This document shows, in pieces, positions 26,219 through 34,348 of a stretch of 64,000 nt of DNA (its first letter is position 1; every line of letters begins with the position of its first letter). The translations under genes were made by a program, and so were the position numbers. Source of the DNA: PALSA-612 sp963791225 (GTDB lineage Bacteria; Actinomycetota; Thermoleophilia; Gaiellales; Gaiellaceae); the NCBI GenBank assembly GCA_963791225.1, contig CAWBRV010000003.1:62001-126000 (forward strand). The letters run 5' to 3'. The notes under the pieces were generated by a model that saw nothing but the letters and a program-made list of their open reading frames with translations, was not told where the DNA came from and ran no database searches.

Positions 26219-27063
26219 TCGTTGGTTCCCGTCAGCGAGAGGTAGATCTCCTCGAGCGACGGGCGCCGCACCTCGAGGGACTCGAGCTCCTTCCCCTCGG
26301 CGAGCGCCTGACCGGTCAGCTCGTGGAGCAGCTTCGTCGGCTCCTGCGTCTCGATGACGACGTCCTCGCCGTCGCGCCGATAGCGCACCTCGGTCGCGAC
26401 GCGCGCGCCCGTGAGCTCCGACGGGCGCCCCAGCGCGACGATCTGGCCCTCTCGCAGCACGGCGACGCGATCCGACAGCTGCTCGGCCTCGTCGAGGTAG
26501 TGGGTCGTCAGCAGGACGGTCTTACCGAGCTGCCGCAGCGAGCGGATCATGTCCCACGCCGCCCGGCGCGCCTGCGGGTCGAACCCCGTCGTCGGCTCGT
26601 CGAGGAAGATCAGCTCGGGGTCGCCGATGAGTCCGAGCGCGAGGTCGAGCCGCCGCTTCTGTCCTCCCGACAGCGTCTTCACGCGGGCGCTCCGCTTCTC
26701 CTCGAGTCCGACGAGCTGGATCACCTCGGCCGGGTCGCGCGGGTGCGAGTAGTAGCCGGCGAACACGCGGACGTGCTCGTCCACGGTCAGGTTCGGGTAC
26801 ATGGCCGACGACTGGAGCACGATGCCGATCCGCTCGCGCCACTCGCCGCCCGCCCGCTGCGGGTCGACGCCGAGGACGGAGACGCTGCCGCCGTCGCGAT
26901 CGCGGTAGCCCTCGAGCATCTCGACCGTCGTCGTCTTCCCCGCGCCGTTCGGGCCGAGGAGTCCGAACACCTCGCCCTGCGCGATCTCGAAGCTGATCCC
27001 GCGAACGGCCTCGACCTGGCCGTACGACTTGCGCAGGTCGCTGACGGTGATGGCGGTGGTCAT
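26215..27063 (-). CDS. DrrA-like ABC exporter ATP-binding protein
   Basis: The 282-residue protein has Walker A G-P-N-G-A-G-K-T-T, signature L-S-G-G-Q-K-R-R-L-D, Walker B L-I-F-L-D-E-P-T-T-G-F-D-P and the H-loop T-T-H-Y-L-D-E-A-E. The C-terminal 70 residues form the regulatory extension ending L-E-E-I-Y-L-S-L-T. It overlaps its permease gene downstream and the sixA gene upstream by 4 bp each, so the three form one transcript. Confidence 0.9.
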   Translation of the reverse strand: MTTAITVSDLRKSYGQVEAVRGISFEIAQGEVFGLLGPNGAGKTTTVEMLEGYRDRDGGSVSVLGVDPQRAGGEWRERIGIVLQSSAMYPNLTVDEHVRVFAGYYSHPRDPAEVIQLVGLEEKRSARVKTLSGGQKRRLDLALGLIGDPELIFLDEPTTGFDPQARRAAWDMIRSLRQLGKTVLLTTHYLDEAEQLSDRVAVLREGQIVALGRPSELTGARVATEVRYRRDGEDVVIETQEPTKLLHELTGQALAEGKELESLEVRRPSLEEIYLSLTGTNE

Positions 27064-27461
27064 GCGTCTGTCAGCTCGATCACGACCATGCCGGCCGTGG
27101 GGACCCGCGGCTCGGGGCCGCCGGTCAGCTCCGCGGCCGCGCGACCGCAGTCGGGCTGGTGGCCGATCGCGACCACCACGTCGCCGTGGTCGGCGACGGC
27201 TTCGCGGATGTCGGCGGCCGTCGCACCCGGCGCGAGCCGCTCGTCGGGCACGGGATCCGTGCCGAGTGCACGGGCGACCTCCTCGCCGGTCTCTCGCGCG
27301 CGGAGCAACGGGCTCGTGAGGACGGTCGCGCCCGCAGCGCCCTCGGCTGCGAGCCTGGCACCGAGCTCACGCGCCTGCTGGCGACCTTTCGCCGTCAACG
27401 GGCGGAGCTCGTCGGGCTCGCCCGCCGCGGCCTCGGCGTGTCGGACGAGGTAGAGCCGCAC
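27060..27461 (-). CDS. sixA: SixA-type phosphohistidine phosphatase
   Basis: The 133-residue protein is a short histidine phosphatase. R-H-A at residues 7-9 carries the nucleophile His8, and G-H-Q-P supplies the second His. The short length and the L-x-x-L-T-x-x-G-x-x-Q-A segment match SixA, which removes phosphate from histidine phosphotransfer proteins; a general small-molecule phosphatase role cannot be excluded. It is the first gene of a sixA-ABC exporter operon, divergent from the DtxR-family regulator, whose operator lies in the gap between the two starts. Confidence 0.85.
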   Translation of the reverse strand: MRLYLVRHAEAAAGEPDELRPLTAKGRQQARELGARLAAEGAAGATVLTSPLLRARETGEEVARALGTDPVPDERLAPGATAADIREAVADHGDVVVAIGHQPDCGRAAAELTGGPEPRVPTAGMVVIELTDA

Positions 27462-27495
27462 GGGCCCAGGATAGTTCCCCCTGGGCAGGACGACC

Positions 27496-27511
27496 TTTAG
27501 GCGTGTCTAAA
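27496..27511. promoter_or_regulatory. Probable DtxR/MntR-type operator
   Basis: TTTAGGCGTGTCTAAA is an inverted repeat (TTTAG-N-C...G-N-CTAAA, with 12 of 16 positions symmetric). It resembles the TTTAGG/CCTAAA boxes bound by metal-dependent DtxR-family repressors. It lies 9 bp before the preferred start of the DtxR-family gene and 35 bp before sixA, so it may control both directions. Confidence 0.5.
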
Positions 27512-27520
27512 CTCGTAACC

Positions 27521-27970
27521 GTGACGACGGCGCCGCTCAGCCAGACGGCCGAGGACTACCTCAAGGAGATCTACAAGCTCCAGACCGAGCAGGGCCGCGC
27601 CACCACGTCGGCGCTCGCCGAGCGGGTCGGCGTTTCGCCGCCGTCGGCGACGGCGATGCTGAAGAAGCTCGCGGAGCTCAAGCTCGTCCGCCACGAGCGC
27701 TACCACGGCGTGACGCTCACCCGGGCGGGCGAGAAGGCCGCGATCGAGGTCATCCGGCACCACCGCTTGCTCGAGCAGTACCTGTCGGAGACGCTCGGGA
27801 TCCCCGTCGAGGACGTACACGCAGAGGCGGACCGGCTGGAGCATGCGCTTTCGGAGGAGCTCGAGGCGCGAATCGACCAGTCGCTCGGCTTCCCGACCCG
27901 TGATCCGCACGGGGACCCGATTCCGGGCCCCGACCTCAACTGGCCGCCCGAAGCGGAAGCGGACGAGTAG
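27521..27970 (+). CDS. DtxR-family metal-dependent transcriptional regulator
   Basis: About 149 residues. The N-terminal winged helix starts T-A-E-D-Y-L-K-E-I-Y and has the recognition helix V-S-P-P-S-A-T-A-M-L-K-K-L. The dimerisation domain contains I-R-H-H-R-L-L-E-Q-Y-L and H-A-E-A-D-R-L-E-H-A-L-S, which carry the usual His/Glu/Cys-type metal ligands (here His and Glu). It lacks the SH3-like C-terminal domain, so it is of the short MntR/SirR kind, likely answering to Mn2+ or Fe2+. The GTG at 27521 is preferred: the earlier GTG at 27503 sits inside a palindrome that looks like its operator. Autoregulation is likely. Confidence 0.85.
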   Translation: MTTAPLSQTAEDYLKEIYKLQTEQGRATTSALAERVGVSPPSATAMLKKLAELKLVRHERYHGVTLTRAGEKAAIEVIRHHRLLEQYLSETLGIPVEDVHAEADRLEHALSEELEARIDQSLGFPTRDPHGDPIPGPDLNWPPEAEADE

Positions 27971-28032
27971 AGCCTCACAGGCGTAGCCAAGGCTTGCGAA
28001 TTGGATCCAGGCCCGGGCAGTAGATTGCCCGC

Positions 28033-28878
28033 ATGGCCCGCTTCCGCTACGTCGTCTGCGACGTCTTCACGGACACGCCGCTCGAGGGGAACCAGCTCGC
28101 CGTCTTCACCGACGCGCGCGACCTGCCCGAGGAGACGCTGCAGCCGCTCGCGCGGGAGATGAATTTCTCCGAGACGGTGTTCGTCTACCCGGCCGCTGGA
28201 GACGGGCACGCGCGGATGCGGATCTTCACACCGGCGGCCGAGATCCCCTTCGCGGGACACCCGACGCTCGGCACGGCATTCGTGCTCGCCGGGCCGATGC
28301 AGCTCGCCGAGATCCGGCTCGAGACGGGCGTCGGCGTCGTGCCCGTCCGGCTCGAGCGCGAAGGCGCGCGCATCAGCTTCGGCTGGATGTCGCAGCCGAT
28401 CCCGTCCGTGGAGCCGTATGCGGGCGAGGGGCCGCTGCTCGAGGCGATCGGCGTCGAGCGCTCGGAGCTCCCCGTCGAGGTGTACGACAACGGCCTGCGG
28501 CACGTCTACGTCTGCCTTTCGTCGCCCGAGGCCGTCGCCGCGCTCAAGCCCGACATGGGGCGGCTCTCCGATCTCCCCGGCGTGCTCGGGGTCAACTGCT
28601 TCGCCGGCTCGGGCACCGTGTGGAAGACGCGGATGTTCGCCCCGGGCGGCGGTGTGCCCGAGGACCCGGCAACGGGCTCGGCCGCCGGCCCGCTCGCCGT
28701 CCATCTCGTCCGTCACGGCCGCGTCCAGCCGGGCGAGGAGATCGAGATCACGCAAGGGGTCGAGATCAACCGGCCGTCGAAGCTCTACGCGCGGGTCGAG
28801 GGAAGACCGGAGAAGATCGAGAGCGTCGACGTCGGCGGTAGCGCCGTGATCGTCGCGCGCGGCGAGTTCAAGCTCTAG
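28033..28878 (+). CDS. PhzF-family isomerase
   Basis: The 281-residue protein is a two-domain PhzF fold. It begins F-T-D-T-P-L-E-G-N-Q-L-A-V-F and has the catalytic-region motif M-N-F-S-E-T-V-F-V (Glu47), then F-A-G-H-P-T-L-G-T-A in the first domain, and E-D-P-A-T-G-S-A-A-G in the second. PhzF itself isomerises a phenazine precursor, but most members act on unknown substrates, and no phenazine gene is near. It is monocistronic and converges on the MFS gene. Confidence 0.88.
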   Translation: MARFRYVVCDVFTDTPLEGNQLAVFTDARDLPEETLQPLAREMNFSETVFVYPAAGDGHARMRIFTPAAEIPFAGHPTLGTAFVLAGPMQLAEIRLETGVGVVPVRLEREGARISFGWMSQPIPSVEPYAGEGPLLEAIGVERSELPVEVYDNGLRHVYVCLSSPEAVAALKPDMGRLSDLPGVLGVNCFAGSGTVWKTRMFAPGGGVPEDPATGSAAGPLAVHLVRHGRVQPGEEIEITQGVEINRPSKLYARVEGRPEKIESVDVGGSAVIVARGEFKL

Positions 28879-28890
28879 GACTGGGACCGG

Positions 28891-30582
28891 CTAGCCCTCG
28901 AGCGAGGCCGCGGGCGCCGTCGGCGCCGTGTTCGCGAGCCGCCGGTCGACGAGGCGGGTCGCGGCGCGGAGGCTCCGGTGATGCCCGGACACGGCGAGTA
29001 GGAACGGCTCGCGCTCGAGCGCGTACAGCCGCACGTGGGCGACCGCGGTGCAGGTGGCCGTCCTCGGCACGTCCTGGAGCAGCGCGATCTCCCCGAAGCT
29101 GCCGCCGCGGCCGAGCCGGCCGAGCTTCCTACACGCGGCCGAGCTTTCCACCTCGCCCTCGGCGATCACGTAGAAGCGGTCGCCGACGTCGCCCTCGGCG
29201 ATCAGCACGTCGCCGGGTCCCGCTTCGATCGGGATCAGACTCCGTGCCAGGCTTTCGACCGCCGGCGCAGGCAGGGGTTGCAGGAACGGCACCGAGCGGA
29301 GCAGCGCGATCTCCACGACCGGCACCGTCGCCGTCACGTCGATCTCGAAGAGCGGTCTGCCGCAGAAGAGGAGGGCGCACGGAAGCACGGCGCCGGTCCC
29401 GATCACGGCCGCCTTCGTGCCGAGCACCGACACGAGCACGGGCACGAGCAGGGAGCCGAACGCAAGGCCGAGCATCGAGACGCCCTCGACGACGCCGAAG
29501 ATGCGCGAGACGACGTCTGCGGGAGCGGACCGCTGCAGGAGCGTCCGGCCGGCGACGTCGAAGAGCATGTAGCTGACGCCCGCCACGACGAGCAGGAGCA
29601 CGGCGCCGGTCACCGTCGGGCGCAGGCCGAGGACGAGGAACGCGCTTCCCCACATGACCGCGGCGGCGACGAGCCAGGGGATCAGCCGCTTACTGCCGAC
29701 GAACGTCGCCGTCAGCAGGATCGCGAGCACGCCGCCGAGGCCGAAGGCCGCGTTGAGGTAGCCGGAGCCGCCCTGGCCGAGATGGAGGACGGAGAGCGCG
29801 ACGACCACGGTGATCACGTCGAGCGCCCCGATCGCGGCGAACTGGATCCCGAGCAGGAGTACGAGCATCCGGGCCGCCCGCTCGGTTCGCAGGACGTGGA
29901 TGCCCGCGGCGAGCTCGCCGACGACTCCCGGACGCGGCTCGGCGTCGGGCTCGTCCTCGTCGGCCTCCTCGGCAAGCGCGGGCGTGTCGAGCGGCGTGAC
30001 GAGCAGCGCCGAGCCGAGCGTCAACGCGGACATGACCGCGAAGACCCAGCCTGGGCCTGCGGTCGCGAGGAGCACGCCCGCGACGGCCGGTGCGGTCAGC
30101 ATGGCGACGCTCTCCGTCCACCCGGAGACGACGTTCGAGGCGGTCAGCTCCTCGGGTCGCCGGGCGAGGTGCGGCACGAGCGCCGCCTGTGCGGGCCGCG
30201 TCATCGTCACGGCGGTCGCGGCCAGGGCTGCAAGGGCGTAGACGAGGTAGCGGTTGCCGCCGGCGATCAGCACCACGGCGACGGCCGCCATCAGCGACGC
30301 CTGGACGAGGTAGCCGAGCCGGAGCGCGCGTGCCGGCGACTCCCGGTCCGCGAGCACCGACAGCACCGGGCCGAAGATGGCCGCGGGGACGAGCTGGACG
30401 ACGGCGACGATCCCCGCCTCGGTCGCGCCGCCGTGTTGATAGGCATAGACCAGGATCGCGATCCAGACCGCCCATTCGGCTGCGTTGAAGCCGAAGAACG
30501 CGATCTGGAGGCGCCGGAGCTCGGGGTTCCTCGCGATCGTCGCGAAGACCTGGACGACCCGCGTGGATCGAGCCTTGCCCAA
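28891..30582 (-). CDS. MFS transporter fused to a cyclic-nucleotide-binding domain
   Basis: The 563-residue protein has an N-terminal part of about 420 residues with roughly 12 hydrophobic helices in the MFS pattern, including L-A-D-R-E-S-P-A-R in the loop between helices 2 and 3. The C-terminal 120 residues are a cNMP-binding domain: G-D-V-L-I-A-E-G-D-V-G-D-R-F-Y-V-I-A-E-G and the phosphate-binding cassette F-G-E-I-A-L-L-Q-D-V-P-R-T-A-T, whose Glu and Arg are those that hold the cyclic phosphate. This suggests transport gated by cAMP or cGMP. The cargo is unknown; the transporter part resembles EntS/macrolide-efflux-like exporters. The gene is alone. Confidence 0.85.
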   Translation of the reverse strand: MGKARSTRVVQVFATIARNPELRRLQIAFFGFNAAEWAVWIAILVYAYQHGGATEAGIVAVVQLVPAAIFGPVLSVLADRESPARALRLGYLVQASLMAAVAVVLIAGGNRYLVYALAALAATAVTMTRPAQAALVPHLARRPEELTASNVVSGWTESVAMLTAPAVAGVLLATAGPGWVFAVMSALTLGSALLVTPLDTPALAEEADEDEPDAEPRPGVVGELAAGIHVLRTERAARMLVLLLGIQFAAIGALDVITVVVALSVLHLGQGGSGYLNAAFGLGGVLAILLTATFVGSKRLIPWLVAAAVMWGSAFLVLGLRPTVTGAVLLLVVAGVSYMLFDVAGRTLLQRSAPADVVSRIFGVVEGVSMLGLAFGSLLVPVLVSVLGTKAAVIGTGAVLPCALLFCGRPLFEIDVTATVPVVEIALLRSVPFLQPLPAPAVESLARSLIPIEAGPGDVLIAEGDVGDRFYVIAEGEVESSAACRKLGRLGRGGSFGEIALLQDVPRTATCTAVAHVRLYALEREPFLLAVSGHHRSLRAATRLVDRRLANTAPTAPAASLEG

Positions 30583-30632
30583 GACCTCAGGCTCTCACAC
30601 CGTGGGCCCGAGAGCCAGCGGCGGCGCGGCGG

Positions 30633-31037
30633 CTAGTCAGCCCAGGCCACGTTCTCGATGTCCGGCAGCTCGTCATCGAGCGAGCGCCAGAACCGCCCGC
30701 CGTCCGTCGACACGAACAGGCGGTTGCGGGCCGCGTAGAGGATCCGGTCGGGATCGTCGGGGGAGACGGCGACCGCGTGGCCCGGTGGGAGCCCACGCCC
30801 CGAGTCCTTCCACGTCCGGCCCGCGTCGTGGGAGACGAGGAGCGGCGGCTTCGCGTCCACCACGGCGGCGACCGTCGAGCCGGTTCCCGAGGTCGCGACG
30901 AGGCGGGGCAGGAACGGCTTCGCGGCCGGGGCCGGCGGGGGGTCGAACGCGGCTTCGGCCGAGGGGCCGAGCAGCGTGCCGTCCTCCAGGTCGACGAGGT
31001 AGACGCCCTCGACCGTCAGTACGGATGCGGTCGCCAT
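30633..31037 (-). CDS. BNR/YCF48-like repeat protein
   Basis: The 134-residue protein has repeated Asp-box-like segments: L-V-S-H-D-A-G-R-T-W-K-D-S and F-V-S-T-D-G-G-R-F-W-R-S-L, separated by V-S-P-D-D-P-D-R-I-L-Y-A. These match beta-propeller blades of sialidase/photosystem-stability-like proteins, but there are only two or three blades, too few for a full propeller, so it may oligomerise or be a truncated form. The ATG at 31037 is 2 bp beyond the stop of the upstream membrane gene, and it is the last gene of the MoxR cluster. No signal peptide is seen. Confidence 0.65.
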   Translation of the reverse strand: MATASVLTVEGVYLVDLEDGTLLGPSAEAAFDPPPAPAAKPFLPRLVATSGTGSTVAAVVDAKPPLLVSHDAGRTWKDSGRGLPPGHAVAVSPDDPDRILYAARNRLFVSTDGGRFWRSLDDELPDIENVAWAD

Positions 31038-31039
31038 GC

Positions 31040-31561
31040 TCAGTGTCGTGCGGTCGCGAGCCGGGCGATCAGCGCGAGCGCGCAGACGGCGGCGACGACG
31101 CCGACGCCGGTCAGCGCGATGCCGCCGCTGAGCGGGATCGACGAGGCGGCGAGCACGACGGCTCCGACTCCGACCGAGGCGAGGATGACGACGGCGAGCG
31201 CGATCGCCCGCGCGAGCACGGCCGTCGAGGCCAGGGAGCCGATCTCCGGCTCGAGCGAGTCGAAGGCCAGCTCGGCGGTCAGCAGCAGGCCGGCTCCGAC
31301 GATCGGTGCGCGCTGGTCGAGCGCGTGCGTCCCGAGCTCGAGCCAGACGGCGTAGTCGACGCCGAGGAGGACGAGGGCCCAGACGAGGAGCTGGGCGCGC
31401 CGCAGGCCGAGGCCGGCGGCCAGCGTCACGACCGCGACCACGCCGATGGTGGCGAGCATCCACGCGAGCCGCGAGGTGCCGACGGCCGGGTACGCGGCGA
31501 GCGCGCACGCGCACGCCAGCGAGCCGGTTGCCCGGCTGAGTCGCGGCCAGCGAATGCTCAG
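31040..31561 (-). CDS. Hypothetical membrane protein of the MoxR/DUF58 cluster
   Basis: About 173 residues with five hydrophobic helices and few loops. The frame contains no ATG, GTG or TTG before M36 that would keep the first helix. A CTG codon (31561) overlapping the stop of the DUF58 gene as CTGA is in frame and gives an intact first helix. I take this as the probable start; ATG at M36 would give a shorter protein with four helices. No family is recognised. Position suggests a part of the DUF58/MoxR membrane complex. Confidence 0.55.
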   Translation of the reverse strand: MSIRWPRLSRATGSLACACALAAYPAVGTSRLAWMLATIGVVAVVTLAAGLGLRRAQLLVWALVLLGVDYAVWLELGTHALDQRAPIVGAGLLLTAELAFDSLEPEIGSLASTAVLARAIALAVVILASVGVGAVVLAASSIPLSGGIALTGVGVVAAVCALALIARLATARH

Positions 31562-32832
31562 CCGCGGCCGGCCAATGCGTGGCGCCTGAATGCGCTCGCC
31601 TCCTCGATCCCGACTGCCAGGGGCGTCCCCTCCTGCCACTCGACGACTGCGATGCCGCTCTGGCGCAGCCGGTCGCGCAGCGCCTCGCGTCGCAGCCGCC
31701 AGAGGCGGAACGCGAGCCGCTCGGACGCCGTCGTGCCGGGGTCCATGTAGGGGACGGGAGAAGCCTCGATCACCGTGACGTCGTGACCGCGCGCGCGGAG
31801 GTCGAAGAGCGCGCCGACGCTGCGCTCGTCGAGCAGCGGCGTCAGGGCGACGACCAGCGACTGCGGCCTCAGCACGCGCGCCGGCACGACGGCGATGTCG
31901 CGCCAGGCGTAGTTCTGCAGGATCTGGGTGTCGAGCAGCGCCTCGCAGATCCGGTAGAGCTGCGCCTCGCCCGTCCCCGGCTGTAGCCAGCGGAGCGCGC
32001 CGCCGAAGCTGACGAGGCCGACGCGGTCGTGCGCGCCGACGTAGCCGCGGGCGAGCGTGGCGGCGGCCCGCAAGGCCAGGTCGAGCGTGCTCGCGTTGCC
32101 GCGGCGCGCCTCGGTGAACGCGTCGAGGAAGAGCACGATGTCGGTGTTCCGCTCCGGGTGTCGGTCGTTCACCCACAGCTCGCCCCGCCGTGCGGTGGCG
32201 CGCCAGTTGACGCGCGTGACCTGGTCACCGAAGGCGAACGGGCGAATGTCCGCGAACTCGATCCCGTCGCCGCGGCGCCGCGCCACCTCGTCGCCCGCAT
32301 ACGGCTGCGTGTCGCGTGGCCGCAGCAGCGTGCGCAGGTACTCCTCGCGGGGAAAGACGCGCAACTCCAGGTCGCGCGGGAGCGCCTGGTCGAAGCGGAA
32401 CACGCCGAGCGTGTCGTGACCGCGGAGCAGCACGTCGCCGAGGACGTATGCGCCCCAGCGGTCGGCGCGCAGCCTGAGCTCGACGGTCTGCGACTCGCGC
32501 GGCTCGAGCCGGATCGAGACGGGATTCCGGCCGTCCTCGACGACGAGGCCCTCGGGCACGGCGACCAGGACGTCGAGCCGCGAGATGCCGCGCGTGGCGT
32601 AGAGCTCGAGCTCGAGCACGACGTCGTCGCCCTCCAGCACGCGCTCGTGGTCGAGCTCGACGGTCGCGCGGAGGCCCGGGTCGTCGCCGAGGATGAGGCC
32701 GCCGACGAGGACGAGGGCGAACGGCGCCGCCATGGTCACGAGGAGCGGCTGCCCGAGGACGAGCGCTGCGAGGAGGCCGAGCCCGGCGAGCCCGGCGTAG
32801 GCGCCGAGCTTCGGGGCGGCCGAGCGTTTCAT
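31558..32832 (-). CDS. DUF58 domain protein (vWA-like, MoxR partner)
   Basis: The 424-residue protein has two hydrophobic helices near the N-terminus (residues 10-50), a beta-rich domain, and the DUF58 signature G-D-x-x-T-R-V-N-W-R-A-T-A-R-R-G-E-L-W-V near residue 200. A vWA-like domain with D-I-V-L-F-L-D-A-F follows. DUF58 proteins work with MoxR ATPases and DUF4129 proteins, often in envelope or surface assembly, and their mechanism is not settled. It starts with ATG overlapping the MoxR stop (ATGA). Confidence 0.88.
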   Translation of the reverse strand: MKRSAAPKLGAYAGLAGLGLLAALVLGQPLLVTMAAPFALVLVGGLILGDDPGLRATVELDHERVLEGDDVVLELELYATRGISRLDVLVAVPEGLVVEDGRNPVSIRLEPRESQTVELRLRADRWGAYVLGDVLLRGHDTLGVFRFDQALPRDLELRVFPREEYLRTLLRPRDTQPYAGDEVARRRGDGIEFADIRPFAFGDQVTRVNWRATARRGELWVNDRHPERNTDIVLFLDAFTEARRGNASTLDLALRAAATLARGYVGAHDRVGLVSFGGALRWLQPGTGEAQLYRICEALLDTQILQNYAWRDIAVVPARVLRPQSLVVALTPLLDERSVGALFDLRARGHDVTVIEASPVPYMDPGTTASERLAFRLWRLRREALRDRLRQSGIAVVEWQEGTPLAVGIEEASAFRRHALAGRG

Positions 32833-33824
32833 GTCGTGCTTGCGCTCGGCGAGACGTCCTCTGCGCGCGGGGTGGGCACGGTCTCGAGGCGCTCCGCGAC
32901 GACGTCCTCCGGCTTGATCCGCTGTACCCACAGCTCCGGGCGGAGGGCGAGCCTGTGCGCGAGCGCGGGGACGGCGACGAACTTCACGTCCTCGGGCGTG
33001 ACGAAGTCGCGGCCGTCGAGCACGGCCTTGCAGCGCGCGAGCTTCATCACGGCGAGCGATCCGCGCGGGCTCGCTCCGACCTGGACGCTTGGGCTTGAGC
33101 GTGTCGCGGCGACGACGTCGACGACGTAGTAGCCGATGCTCTCCGCGACGTGGACGTGCTCGATCGCGCGCTGCATGGCCACGAGCGCCGCCCCGTCGAC
33201 GATCGGCTCGAGCTCGACCTCATCCTCACGCCGCTCGATGCGCGCCTCGAGCATGCTCCACTCGTCGTCGCGGGTCGGGTAGCCGACGCCGAGACGGAGC
33301 AGGAACCGGTCGAGCTGCGCCTCCGGCAGCGGATACGTGCCCTCGTACTCGAGCGGGTTCTGCGTCGCGAGCACGAGGAAGGGCCGCGCGAGCGGTCGCG
33401 TGATGCCCTCCATCGTCACCTGGCGCTCCTGCATCGCCTCGAGCAGCGCCGCCTGCGTCTTCGGTGGGGCGCGGTTGATCTCGTCCGCGAGGAGGAGGTT
33501 CGTGAAGATCGGACCGGGGCGGAACTCGAAGTCCGAGATCCGCTGGTCGAAGATCGAGGAGCCGGTGACGTCTGCCGGCATCAGGTCGGGCGTGAACTGG
33601 ATGCGCCGGAACTCCATGGTCGCGACCTGCGCGAACGAGCGCGCGATCAACGTCTTCGCGAGCCCCGGGAAGTCCTCGATCAGGATGTGACCGTCGGCGA
33701 GCAGGCCGAGGAGGACGAGCTCGAGGGCGTCGCGCTTGCCGAGGACGGCGCGCTCGACCTCGTCGAGGATCCGGACAGAGAGCTTCCCGACCTCGTCGAG
33801 CGTCATCTGCGGTTCGGTGCTCAT
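32829..33824 (-). CDS. MoxR-family AAA+ ATPase
   Basis: The 331-residue protein has the MoxR features: a modified Walker A (D-F-P-G-L-A-K-T), the segment F-x-R-I-Q-F-T-P-D-L-M-P-A-D-V-T-G, Walker B L-L-A-D-E-I-N-R-A, sensor 1 in A-T-Q-N-P, and a C-terminal lid with S-P-R-G-S-L-A. MoxR ATPases act as chaperone-like activators for vWA or DUF58 partners. It is in the middle of an operon in which all boundaries overlap by 4 bp. Confidence 0.92.
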   Translation of the reverse strand: MSTEPQMTLDEVGKLSVRILDEVERAVLGKRDALELVLLGLLADGHILIEDFPGLAKTLIARSFAQVATMEFRRIQFTPDLMPADVTGSSIFDQRISDFEFRPGPIFTNLLLADEINRAPPKTQAALLEAMQERQVTMEGITRPLARPFLVLATQNPLEYEGTYPLPEAQLDRFLLRLGVGYPTRDDEWSMLEARIERREDEVELEPIVDGAALVAMQRAIEHVHVAESIGYYVVDVVAATRSSPSVQVGASPRGSLAVMKLARCKAVLDGRDFVTPEDVKFVAVPALAHRLALRPELWVQRIKPEDVVAERLETVPTPRAEDVSPSASTT

Positions 33825-34348
33825 CGTCCCAGGGCCTCCAGGGCGTCGACCGCGCGCTCGATCTCGGCCAGGCCGGCACCGGGCGCGTGATGGTCTGCGG
33901 GCCGCTGCGAGTCCGGCCGCACGAGCGCCCAGGCATCGGGGCCGAGCAGCTCCGCGGCGCTGCTGCCGGGCCGGTCGAGCTCGACGCCGCGGCGCCCCAG
34001 CCTCCCGGCGGCGATCTCCCGGAGGATGGGCCGCAGCCGGTAGTGCGTGTCGAACGCGCTCTCGATCGACATGTCGAGCTCGCGTTCGAGGCTCTCGAGC
34101 TCGGGCACCCGCCGTGGCTTGGGCCTCGGCCGCCGCAGCGCCACCGCCACCTGCGACTCCGTCGGCGCGGCAAAGGCCTTCGACGTGGCGCGGGCGAGCA
34201 CGGCCGTTCCGAGCGCGCCGAGGAAGAGCACGTACGCCTCGGCCGCCAGGCTCCCGTCCCCGGGTCGGACGACGAGCGCCGCGGCGAGCGCCGCCGCACC
34301 GAGGACGGCGGTGACGCCCACGCGAGCCCAGGAGCGGTTCGGCCTCAT
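33821..34348 (-). CDS. Membrane-associated protein of MoxR operon, unknown
   Basis: The 175-residue protein has two hydrophobic helices in the first 60 residues and then a hydrophilic helical region with E-L-E-S-L-E-R-E-L-D-M-S. The rest (H-Y-R-L-R-P-I-L-R-E-I-A-A-G-R-L) resembles the small proteins often found between MoxR and DUF4129 genes in actinobacteria. No catalytic motif is visible. Both ends overlap neighbours. Confidence 0.7.
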   Translation of the reverse strand: MRPNRSWARVGVTAVLGAAALAAALVVRPGDGSLAAEAYVLFLGALGTAVLARATSKAFAAPTESQVAVALRRPRPKPRRVPELESLERELDMSIESAFDTHYRLRPILREIAAGRLGRRGVELDRPGSSAAELLGPDAWALVRPDSQRPADHHAPGAGLAEIERAVDALEALGR

